Shown: piece by piece, positions 1 through 5,246 of the stretch
How positions within the stretch are numbered: the stretch's first letter is position 1
Layout: each line of letters begins with the position of its first letter
Assembly: GCA_012513545.1 (NCBI GenBank)
Contig: JAAZCB010001115.1
Coordinates: forward strand, 1-5,336
From: Clostridiaceae bacterium
Lineage (GTDB): Bacteria; Bacillota_A; Clostridia; Acetivibrionales; Acetivibrionaceae
DNA: 5,336 nt
Direction: 5' to 3'
The notes under the pieces: generated by a model
Database searches by the model: none
Told to the model about the DNA's origin: nothing
What the model saw: the letters and a program-made list of their open reading frames with translations, nothing else
Position numbers and translations under genes: made by a program

Positions 1-1585
1 AGTAGTACCCTTTTGGAAGATTTCTAAGTTGGGCGGAGGCTTCAAAAAATCCATCTTTGACATCAATGTTTTGCTTTATTACAGGAAAACCACTGCTGTA
101 ATTCTGATTTATCTCAAGGGTTAAATAGTTGATTTCTTCATCTTTGTAACGGTTCTTTACAAAACCCCAGAAATTTATTGTGTCATCTGGCTTGTACATG
201 CTTCTGTCTGTAAAGAAGTACTTCCAATAATTCTCATTCGAGGAATTACCGTACGAACTACAGTCAAGAAGGGATTTTTTCCCGTCAGCAGTAGTTATAA
301 CCATGAACTGATTATTGAGCAAATAATAACCATCTTGCTTTGGAAGGTTCAAGGTATCAAAATATGCTATTCCTTCCTTATCGGAAAAATATCTTTCTTC
401 AGTATCGGTGAAACTTATTTCGGCACCCGAGATAGGAAGCTGGTTTGAAAGGTCGTTGAGCCAGACAATGGATTTATTAGTGCTCTTGGCAATATAAACA
501 GTCGTATTGGTAACTTGTATCAGGGTCTGAAGCCTCTTGTCTTCCCAGCTGCTGTCAACAAGATAATAACCTGCAGGAAGTTTTTGTGGAATACTTATTA
601 CTTTCTGTCCGTTTGCAGGGCTTGTATCATTTATCACTTCGTCGAACTCCAGGACTTTTTCCAGGCCATCAACTTCAATAAGGTTTTTCAGGAAGTTTAC
701 CTGTGCCCAGGTTGGAACAGAATATTTCTTTTGTACATGATCAAGAAAGGAATTAAAATCCTTATAGGCATAAATGTCTGTGTTAACCTTTATTTTGGGA
801 ATATCCGCGGAATTTTTGGCATTTTGTGTATAATAGTTTATAGTAATCTCCGGTATATCCTCAGGAGCATATTCGTAAAGCTGTCTTCCGTAGCTCATTA
901 AAACATCAAATTTACCTGTTGTCGGTGGTTCCTTTGGAGCAGTTTCAAAAGAAAAGACATAATCATCTTCTAACTTTCTGTTTGTACCATTAAGCGTTAA
1001 GCCCTTTTTCAGCTTTACAGTGTAAACTGTTTCATAGTCAAGCCAGTCAGGTACAAAAACGGCTGTTTTCTTATGTATTTCAAAGCGTCCTTTTACTTCC
1101 GGGGTAATCTCAAAGAGGTCACTGATGTCACCAAAACCTTCGTGACTCAAATTAATTTCTATTCCTGTGTTTACCGGAATGTTGACAGCTTGATTTGCAG
1201 GAAGCGAACCGGTTACTTTAAAGCTTGAGCGCGTCTGAAACACCCATGTGGTTTCTGTGTCGGCCTTCATCCGGAAGGTATAAATGCTGTTTTCCAGAAG
1301 TGGCCTGGAAAGGTTTATGCTGAAGAGTCTGTCATCCATTTCATCAATTATTGGAGATGGTTCTCCGTCAATTGAAAAACCTGCCTTAATCTGTTCAAGG
1401 GTAAAGTCCTTCTGGGTTTCGAGAATAAACTCGGTATCAACCTCAATGCCGGTTGAGTCCGACTCAAGGACCGAAAGGTGAAAACCGTTTCTTGAGTAGC
1501 CGTCTGCGCTGAACACATTGCCTGATGTTACAAAAGTAATAAGCATTGATGCGATCATAAAAAAGACTACAGTTCGTTTAAACAT
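1..1585 (-). CDS. Alpha-2-macroglobulin-like exported protein, N-terminal 528 residues (3' end outside window)
   Basis: The frame is open from ATG at 1585 to the left edge without a stop, so the gene is cut by the window. The start is fixed by GGGGAGG at 1594-1600, 8 nt upstream. Residues 1-27 form a signal peptide: a KR pair, a hydrophobic core, and a probable cleavage near VFSA/D28. There is no lipobox cysteine; the only Cys in this part is C442. Residues about 120-216 look like a bacterial Ig-like Big_5 domain (GSLPANQAVNIPVNTGIEI near the start, VFSFETAP at the end). Residues 372-410 (IVWLNDLSNQLPISGAEISF, then DKEGIAYF) match the macroglobulin-type beta domain that precedes MG2 in bacterial members. 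Residues 459-476, TDRSMYKPDDTINFWGFV, are the MG2/A2M_N signature (compare TDRxxYrPGetvxfkGxvR). Family members are usually 1,500 or more residues and act as protease traps or envelope proteins. The thioester (CxEQ) region would lie outside the window, so whether this member can trap proteases covalently is unknown. Family call good; function inferred. Confidence 0.87.
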   Translation of the reverse strand, partial: MFKRTVVFFMIASMLITFVTSGNVFSADGYSRNGFHLSVLESDSTGIEVDTEFILETQKDFTLEQIKAGFSIDGEPSPIIDEMDDRLFSINLSRPLLENSIYTFRMKADTETTWVFQTRSSFKVTGSLPANQAVNIPVNTGIEINLSHEGFGDISDLFEITPEVKGRFEIHKKTAVFVPDWLDYETVYTVKLKKGLTLNGTNRKLEDDYVFSFETAPKEPPTTGKFDVLMSYGRQLYEYAPEDIPEITINYYTQNAKNSADIPKIKVNTDIYAYKDFNSFLDHVQKKYSVPTWAQVNFLKNLIEVDGLEKVLEFDEVINDTSPANGQKVISIPQKLPAGYYLVDSSWEDKRLQTLIQVTNTTVYIAKSTNKSIVWLNDLSNQLPISGAEISFTDTEERYFSDKEGIAYFDTLNLPKQDGYYLLNNQFMVITTADGKKSLLDCSSYGNSSNENYWKYFFTDRSMYKPDDTINFWGFVKNRYKDEEINYLTLEINQNYSSGFPVIKQNIDVKDGFFEASAQLRNLPKGYY

Positions 1586-1644
1586 ACTTTTTTCCTCCCC
1601 TTTATTTTTTTATTAATAGATAATGGATAGCCCAAAAATGTTTT

Positions 1645-1658
1645 ATATACATGTATAT
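1645..1658. promoter_or_regulatory. 14-bp perfect palindrome, candidate operator
   Basis: ATATACATGTATAT is its own reverse complement. It covers the last two bases of the minus-strand -10 box and the expected transcription start, a position where a bound dimeric repressor would block initiation. The TACATGTA core is the kind of site used by several small dimeric regulators, but no regulator is encoded in the window. The AT-rich flanks make chance occurrence possible. Confidence 0.4.
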
Positions 1659-1685
1659 TATATAAAAAAACGGACAGGATGTGAA
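1657..1685 (-). promoter_or_regulatory. Sigma-A-like promoter of the macroglobulin-like gene
   Basis: Read on the minus strand, the -35 is TTCACA (1680-1685; one mismatch to TTGACA), the spacer is 17 bp and the -10 is a consensus TATAAT (1657-1662). Transcription would start near 1650 and leave a leader of about 65 nt before the ATG at 1585. No other minus-strand element between 1586 and 1740 is as good. Predicted from sequence only. Confidence 0.7.
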
Positions 1686-1730
1686 GATAAATTCTCCAAT
1701 TCAATAAAATGTTGGGTATTTTTTCTAATA

Positions 1731-1750
1731 CGGCTTTTTAATGAAAGCCG
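1731..1750. repeat. Inverted repeat, 7-bp stem
   Basis: CGGCTTT (1731-1737) and AAAGCCG (1744-1750) form a perfect 7-bp stem around a 6-nt loop, in the divergent intergenic region upstream of both promoters. No T-run follows on either strand, so it does not look like an intrinsic terminator. It could be a protein-binding site or a remnant; no role is shown. Confidence 0.4.
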
Positions 1751-1833
1751 GCGATGGAAAAGCTGATTCTCTTTAGAAAATCTTTTACTTATTGACCTTG
1801 AAATATGCCCCAAAATAAAAGTATAAATTAATG

Positions 1834-1862
1834 TGGCAAATCACACAAATTGGATATATAAT
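1834..1862 (+). promoter_or_regulatory. Possible promoter of the MFS transporter gene
   Basis: A consensus TATAAT lies at 1857-1862, 42 nt before the ATG at 1905. The hexamer 17 bp upstream is TGGCAA (1834-1839), which matches TTGACA at only three positions. The -10 is convincing but the -35 is poor, so the promoter may be weak or activator-dependent. Confidence 0.35.
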
Positions 1863-1904
1863 TAGAATAAAAGCAAGTAGTATGTCCTATTAGGAGGAAC
1901 ACGC

Positions 1905-2975
1905 ATGTATTCAAGAGGATTAATTGCTTCAAATCTTGTCCTTTACAGTATTGTTCATGCTCTGGTGGATGCTTCATGTGCAGTACTGGTATTGGGCGGA
2001 CTTGCCAGCCTTTCAATAGATGCCGGCACTTTAACTACAATGGTGATTTTATACAATGTTTTAGCCTTTGGATTACAATCTCCCCTGGGGTATTTGGTGG
2101 ACAGGCTCAGAATACCAATCGTTTCTGCTTCGGCAGGGTGTTTGTTTGTTACAGCAGCGTTATTTGCCTATAGTGTTCCACTTGTTGCGGTATGCCTTGC
2201 AGGTGTTGGAAATGCGTTGTTTCATGTCGGAGGAGGAGTAATAAGTCTTAACCTTGCACCGGGTAAGGCATCTTTGCCTGGAATATACGTGGCTCCAGGT
2301 GCATTTGGTTTAACGGTCGGTATTCTTTTGGGCAGCAGAGGTTATTTTAATCCATGGGTATTTTCCCTGGCTCTTGTATGCGCGGCCGTTTTAATTATGC
2401 AGGTAAAGCCTCCTGTAATCAATTACAATACAGATTCAAAAGCAGGTCACAAGTATGTTGGACTGATTATTCTCCTATTGTCAATATCCATTTGTATAAG
2501 GTCACTTGTCGGATTGGTGCTTAATTTTCCATGGAAATCAAATATTTATCTCTTATTTGTTCTTACGGCAGCAATCGTGTTAGGAAAGGCATTAGGCGGG
2601 ATTCTGGGCGATAAATTCGGATGGATGCGTATTGCCACAGCCGGACTTATCATATCAGCACCCATGCTTGCTTTTGGCGCGAAAAATCCACTGATTGCCA
2701 TTGTTGGAATTTTGCTTTTTAATATGACAATGCCTGTAACCTTGGTGGCAATAGTTAATGTCCTGCCAGGAAGGGCTGGATTCGCCTTCGGACTAACTAC
2801 CCTGGCACTTATTATAGGTGCCATGCCCACATATACCAGTATGAAAGGTGTATTAGCAGGATCATGGATAATATTGGCTATTGTTATTATATCAGCAGGC
2901 TTGTTGTTTATAGGCTTAAAACTGTATAACAGTTCAGGGATATCCAATTTGGTCAAAAAGGACGTAACCATGTAG
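1905..2975 (+). CDS. Major facilitator superfamily (MFS) transporter, compact 12-helix type
   Basis: An integral cytoplasmic-membrane carrier of 356 residues, shorter than the usual 400 or so. Hydrophobic segments lie near residues 7-32, 42-64, 70-89, 91-118, 127-143, 150-168, 184-205, 212-234, 241-258, 262-286, 291-311 and 318-340. That gives 12 helices in two halves joined by a short polar loop (about 169-183). The helix 2-3 loop carries a motif-A-like SPLGYLVDRL (G62, D66, R67), and the equivalent loop in the second half reads GKALGGILGDKFGW (227-240), the expected internal MFS repeat. Polar residues that could line the path are H18 and D22 in helix 1 and H107 in helix 4. The start is supported by AGGAGG at 1892-1897, 7 nt before ATG. 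The general look (HALVDAS in helix 1, GNALFHVGGG in helix 4) recalls fosmidomycin-resistance-type efflux MFS proteins, but the substrate cannot be told from sequence. It is divergent from the macroglobulin-like gene and 80 nt upstream of a small membrane protein gene. Confidence 0.85.
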   Translation: MYSRGLIASNLVLYSIVHALVDASCAVLVLGGLASLSIDAGTLTTMVILYNVLAFGLQSPLGYLVDRLRIPIVSASAGCLFVTAALFAYSVPLVAVCLAGVGNALFHVGGGVISLNLAPGKASLPGIYVAPGAFGLTVGILLGSRGYFNPWVFSLALVCAAVLIMQVKPPVINYNTDSKAGHKYVGLIILLLSISICIRSLVGLVLNFPWKSNIYLLFVLTAAIVLGKALGGILGDKFGWMRIATAGLIISAPMLAFGAKNPLIAIVGILLFNMTMPVTLVAIVNVLPGRAGFAFGLTTLALIIGAMPTYTSMKGVLAGSWIILAIVIISAGLLFIGLKLYNSSGISNLVKKDVTM

Positions 2976-3005
2976 GTATTTCGGCCGTACTTTTTTGCAT
3001 ATAGT

Positions 3006-3035
3006 TTGGAATGTTTTTAAGATTTTTGTTATATT
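3006..3035 (+). promoter_or_regulatory. Possible promoter of the 80-residue membrane protein gene
   Basis: TTGGAA (3006-3011; four of six matches to TTGACA) and TATATT (3030-3035; five of six to TATAAT) are separated by 18 bp. The -10 ends 20 nt before the ATG at 3056. Since no terminator is clear after the MFS gene, the downstream genes may be read both from here and by read-through. Confidence 0.4.
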
Positions 3036-3055
3036 TTAAATAGTGGAGGGTATTT

Positions 3056-3298
3056 ATGAAAAAAATGTGTTGTTACAGTATTGTGGTATTGAATTTTATT
3101 TTTTCCTTTTTATTTTTTACAAGTGTAGTGCTTGCGGCAGATGTTGCACCACTACCTGATCCGAAAGACTCTGCAATTGGAGTAATAATAAGCACTGCGA
3201 TCTTAGCGGTAATTCTTATTTTGGTTATTTTCCTGGTATGGAAGCCAGGTAATAATAAGAATAATGATAAGAATGATAAGAATAATAATGTCAGTTGA
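3056..3298 (+). CDS. Small membrane protein with signal peptide and Asn/Lys-rich tail, function unknown
   Basis: An 80-residue protein of no family I recognise. Residues 1-27 look like a signal peptide: MKK, a Phe/Val/Leu-rich core, and likely cleavage in VVLA/AD. C5 and C6 sit before the core and are not a lipobox. A short Pro/Asp-rich stretch follows (28-39, ADVAPLPDPKDS), then one strong membrane helix at about 40-61. The C-terminal tail (63-80) is almost only Asn, Lys and Asp. If the signal is cleaved, the mature protein of about 53 residues would expose about 12 residues outside and keep the basic tail inside (K63 follows the helix). If not cleaved, it is a two-helix hairpin. The start is set by GGAGGG at 3045-3050, 5 nt before ATG. 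The next gene starts 59 nt downstream with no terminator between, suggesting co-transcription. The tail DNA is a degenerate triplet repeat, so its length may vary between strains. Confidence 0.75.
   Translation: MKKMCCYSIVVLNFIFSFLFFTSVVLAADVAPLPDPKDSAIGVIISTAILAVILILVIFLVWKPGNNKNNDKNDKNNNVS
3251..3290 (+). repeat. Degenerate short tandem repeat within a coding region
   Basis: Nine-base units ending in ATAAG recur: AATAATAAG at 3251-3259, then AATGATAAG at 3263-3271 and again at 3272-3280, followed by AAT triplets. They encode the Asn/Lys/Asp tail of the 80-residue membrane protein. All units are multiples of three, so slippage would change tail length without breaking the frame. Confidence 0.6.
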
Positions 3299-3313
3299 GT
3301 ATATAAAATAGTA

Positions 3314-3341
3314 TTAAATACTTTTAAATACAAATTAAATA
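3314..3341 (+). repeat. Three TTAAATA copies at helical spacing
   Basis: TTAAATA occurs at 3314-3320, 3324-3330 and 3335-3341, with start-to-start steps of 10 and 11 bp, directly before the GGAGGG of the next gene. This could be a regulator-binding or upstream-A/T element, or simple low-complexity DNA in an AT-rich gap. Confidence 0.35.
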
Positions 3342-3357
3342 AGATGGAGGGATTCAT

Positions 3358-3675
3358 ATGTTAAGCAAAGACTTGAAAGTTGTGAATTTAAACATTGCGG
3401 AAGACTATTATGAATACAAGGCATTATTCAGGCTATGCAGCGATGATGTGTGTATGGATGTTGATCTTTCAGCACTATCCGATAAGGCTGTCCTTGCTGA
3501 TATAAAAAGTAAGTTCGGGCTTGAAGAGAGTGAAGAGGATATTAAGGAAGCCATCATGAAAAAAGTATTCGATGCTTCCCAGATTGAATCCCGTCAAAAT
3601 GAGGGGAAAGGATGCTGCAAGGAAGTCAATGAAAAAAAGCTTCAAAAGGATATTGATTCTTTAAGCACTTCGTGA
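3358..3675 (+). CDS. Small acidic soluble protein, function unknown
   Basis: A 105-residue protein that I cannot place in a family. It has no signal peptide and no membrane segment, so it is probably cytoplasmic. Residues 1-40 look like a beta-rich part (alternating VVNLNIA, ALFRLC, CMDVDLS). Residues 41-72 are rich in Asp/Glu/Lys and likely helical, and 73-105 form a polar tail. There are four cysteines: C27 and C32 (CSDDVC) and an adjacent pair C86-C87 in GKGCCKEV. A CX4C plus CC arrangement could bind a metal or be redox-active, but that is speculation. The start is supported by GGAGGG at 3346-3351, 6 nt before ATG. It lies 59 nt after the 80-residue membrane protein, probably in the same transcript. 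The next strong signal is the large hairpin at 3769-3830. Codon use and the clean RBS make it a real gene despite its size. Confidence 0.75.
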   Translation: MLSKDLKVVNLNIAEDYYEYKALFRLCSDDVCMDVDLSALSDKAVLADIKSKFGLEESEEDIKEAIMKKVFDASQIESRQNEGKGCCKEVNEKKLQKDIDSLSTS

Positions 3676-3707
3676 CCATTGCACAGGGTATTATATATTT
3701 TATGGTC
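3674..3707 (+). repeat. Weak inverted repeat overlapping a stop codon
   Basis: GACCAT (3674-3679) and ATGGTC (3702-3707) form a 6-bp stem around a 22-nt AT-rich loop and are followed by only TTT. The left arm begins inside the TGA stop of the preceding gene. It may stabilise the 3' end of the transcript but is too weak to call as a terminator. Confidence 0.25.
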
Positions 3708-3751
3708 TTTAACAGGAATTAAGCCGGTGGTATTTTAAGCAGAACAATGGA

Positions 3752-3766
3752 GGGACTCGATGTCCC
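3752..3766 (+). repeat. Small hairpin preceding the large terminator
   Basis: GGGAC (3752-3756) pairs with GTCCC (3762-3766) around the loop TCGAT, two bases before the 23-bp stem begins. In RNA the two helices would sit side by side, giving a tandem-hairpin structure. Confidence 0.45.
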
Positions 3767-3768
3767 GC

Positions 3769-3830
3769 AGCTTTCTATTAGGGCCATTTCCTGAAGGGAA
3801 ATGGCCCTAATAGAAAGCTCTTTAGTTTTT
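3769..3830 (+). terminator. Long stem-loop terminator with a 23-bp perfect stem
   Basis: The arm at 3769-3791 is exactly complementary to 3797-3819, with a 5-nt loop (TGAAG). The stem is followed by CTTTAGTTTTT (3820-3830), a U-rich tail on the plus strand. No T-run follows on the minus strand, so it works in one direction. It most likely ends the transcript of the two small genes and insulates proA, whose promoter begins 6 nt after it. The stem is much longer than most intrinsic terminators, so a further role (RNase III processing, attenuation) is possible. Confidence 0.75.
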
Positions 3831-3835
3831 GACGC

Positions 3836-3865
3836 TTGACATTGGATAATCCCATGTATTAATAT
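3836..3865 (+). promoter_or_regulatory. Promoter of proA
   Basis: A consensus -35, TTGACA, lies at 3836-3841. The -10 is less certain: ATTAAT at 3858-3863 with an upstream TG (extended -10, 16-bp spacer), or TAATAT at 3860-3865 (18-bp spacer), each matching TATAAT at four positions. Transcription would start near 3870-3873, giving a leader of about 30 nt. This is too short for a riboswitch, so control would be at initiation. Confidence 0.6.
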
Positions 3866-3899
3866 ACAAGAAATAAGTACCTTACAGGGAGATGTTTTT

Positions 3900-5195
3900 A
3901 TGAAGGTAAGTGAGATTGCACAACAGGTTAAACAGGCCTCGTTTAGTTTGTCTGCAGCAGACACCGAACTGAAGAACAGGGCACTTGCAGCAATTGCAGG
4001 CAGCCTGATCGCCAGAAAAGAAGAGGTGTTAAAGGCAAACAGGGAGGATTTGAAAAGAAGTGAAGAGGAAAAGCTTGCTCCTCCTCTCTTAAAAAGGCTC
4101 AAGTTTGATGAAGCTAAAATTCAGGATGTTGTTGATGGTATAAACAGCCTGATTGAATTGGAGGATCCTGTTAACAGGACTATTATGTCTACTCGGCTCG
4201 ATGATGGGCTTGATCTATACAAAGTTACATGTCCAATAGGGGTTATTGGTATAATTTTTGAATCAAGGCCTGATGCTTTGGTTCAGATATCCACACTTTG
4301 CTTGAAAAGTGGGAATGGCGTTATTTTAAAAGGTGGGTCGGAGGCCAGAGAGACAAACCATATACTGACAGATATAATATCAAGGGCTACACAGGAAGTT
4401 GGTATTTCGCCAAATTGGATTAAGCTCCTTGAAACTCGTTCTGATGTCAATGAGATGCTTAAAATGGACGAGTATATTGATCTCATAATTCCAAGAGGTT
4501 CTAACGAGTTTGTGAGATATATAATGGACAATTCCAGAATACCTGTTATGGGTCATGCAGATGGAATTTGCCACTGTTATGCCGATGAATATGCAGACAT
4601 AGAAATGGCTGTAAGAATAATTGTAGATTCCAAGACCCAGTATGTAGCAGTTTGCAATGCGGCTGAGACATTACTGGTACATCGCAATATTGCGCCGAAA
4701 CTATTGCCGGTACTAAAAGAGGCTATGGATAATAAACAGGTTGAAATAAGAGGCTGTCCGAAGACCTGCGAAATTATTCCTGTGTTACCTGCCAAGGAGG
4801 AAGATTGGAAGACTGAATACCTGGATTACAAACTCTCAATAAAAATAACAGACAGTATTGAGGCTGCGATAGATCATATAAACATGTACGGGTCGGGACA
4901 TACCGACAGTATAATTACTTCCGACAAGTCTAACGCACTGAAGTTTATGTCAATGGTGGATTCTGGAAATGTTTTCTGGAATTGCTCAACACGTTTCAGT
5001 GATGGTTACCGTTATGGTTTTGGAGCCGAAGTCGGAATAAGTACTGCAAAAATTCATTCAAGAGGACCTGTGGGGCTTGATGGTTTGCTTATTTACAAAT
5101 ACAAGCTGATTGGAAATGGACAGATAGTTGAGGATTATTCAAGCAAAAAAAGCACTTTCAAACACAGGAAACTAAATCGCGAATTCCCATCTTAG
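3900..5195 (+). CDS. proA: Gamma-glutamyl phosphate reductase (glutamate-5-semialdehyde dehydrogenase)
   Basis: This cytoplasmic enzyme makes the second step of proline synthesis from glutamate: it reduces L-glutamyl 5-phosphate with NADPH to glutamate 5-semialdehyde, which cyclises to pyrroline-5-carboxylate. The 431 residues cover the whole ProA fold (aldehyde dehydrogenase superfamily). Visible motifs are FESRPDALVQIS (120-131) with SGNGVILKGGSEA (137-149) in the cofactor domain, IPRGSNEFV (197-205), IPVMGHADGICH (214-225), the catalytic cysteine C252 in VCNAAETLLVH (251-261), and STRFSDGYRYGFGAEVGIS (363-381) with HSRGPVGL (386-393). E. coli ProA has 417 residues; the extra length is mainly a basic C-terminal tail. 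Several motifs resemble the ProA half of plant P5CS more than E. coli ProA. The start is supported by AGGGAG at 3886-3891, 8 nt upstream; an ATG at 3892 is out of frame and stops after three codons. The gene has its own promoter and terminator, and no proB or proC is in the window. Identification is secure. Confidence 0.97.
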   Translation: MKVSEIAQQVKQASFSLSAADTELKNRALAAIAGSLIARKEEVLKANREDLKRSEEEKLAPPLLKRLKFDEAKIQDVVDGINSLIELEDPVNRTIMSTRLDDGLDLYKVTCPIGVIGIIFESRPDALVQISTLCLKSGNGVILKGGSEARETNHILTDIISRATQEVGISPNWIKLLETRSDVNEMLKMDEYIDLIIPRGSNEFVRYIMDNSRIPVMGHADGICHCYADEYADIEMAVRIIVDSKTQYVAVCNAAETLLVHRNIAPKLLPVLKEAMDNKQVEIRGCPKTCEIIPVLPAKEEDWKTEYLDYKLSIKITDSIEAAIDHINMYGSGHTDSIITSDKSNALKFMSMVDSGNVFWNCSTRFSDGYRYGFGAEVGISTAKIHSRGPVGLDGLLIYKYKLIGNGQIVEDYSSKKSTFKHRKLNREFPS

Positions 5196-5202
5196 GTATT
5201 TT

Positions 5203-5246
5203 AAAGCACATGGCGGAATAATTAAGCTATTTCCATGTGCTTTTTT
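5203..5246 (+). terminator. Rho-independent terminator of proA
   Basis: AAAGCACATGG (5203-5213) and CCATGTGCTTT (5233-5243) form a perfect 11-bp stem, and the T-run extends to 5246. The 19-nt loop can fold further through GAATA/TATTT after a 2-nt bulge. It starts 7 nt after the proA stop codon. Confidence 0.9.

Larger units (their letters stand above)
1586..1904. other. Divergent intergenic region between the macroglobulin-like gene and the MFS gene
   Basis: This 319-bp stretch has no supportable gene. It holds the leader, RBS and promoter of the minus-strand gene, the palindrome at 1645-1658, the 7-bp inverted repeat at 1731-1750, a possible plus-strand promoter near 1834-1862, and the AGGAGG of the MFS gene at 1892-1897. 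A TTGACC at 1792-1797 has only ATAAAA at the right 17-bp distance. The two promoters are separated by about 150 bp, so shared regulation is possible but not shown. Confidence 0.6.

Noticed and set aside
515..901. 128-codon plus-strand reading frame
   Set aside because: It lies antisense inside the macroglobulin-like gene, lacks a credible ribosome binding site, and its protein has no recognisable features. The minus frame has a signal peptide and family motifs.
1731..1757. CGGC hairpin followed by GCGATGG, reminiscent of the end of a cyclic-di-GMP-I riboswitch
   Set aside because: The conserved upstream core of that riboswitch and its second helix are absent, and the element is 148 nt before the gene with no downstream expression platform.
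1623..1766. 47-codon plus-strand frame in the divergent intergenic region
   Set aside because: There is no ribosome binding site before its ATG, it runs across the minus-strand promoter and the inverted repeat, and its composition is unremarkable.
2546..2971. 141-codon minus-strand frame
   Set aside because: It is the antisense shadow of the MFS gene, which has a strong RBS and a full set of membrane helices.
2976..3000. CGGCCG followed by a T-run after the MFS stop codon
   Set aside because: Only three outer base pairs (GTA/TAC) can form around the CGGCCG, so it is too weak to call an intrinsic terminator.
3741..3830. Possible T-box or amino-acid leader controlling proA
   Set aside because: The conserved T-box sequence (AGGGTGGNACCGCG type) and a specifier stem are not seen. 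A TTGACA promoter for proA lies downstream of the hairpin, so the structure is better read as the terminator of the upstream unit.
3719..4102. 127-codon minus-strand frame over the intergenic region and the start of proA
   Set aside because: It crosses the long hairpin, the proA promoter and the proA N-terminus. Its start lies inside conserved coding sequence, and no family features are visible.
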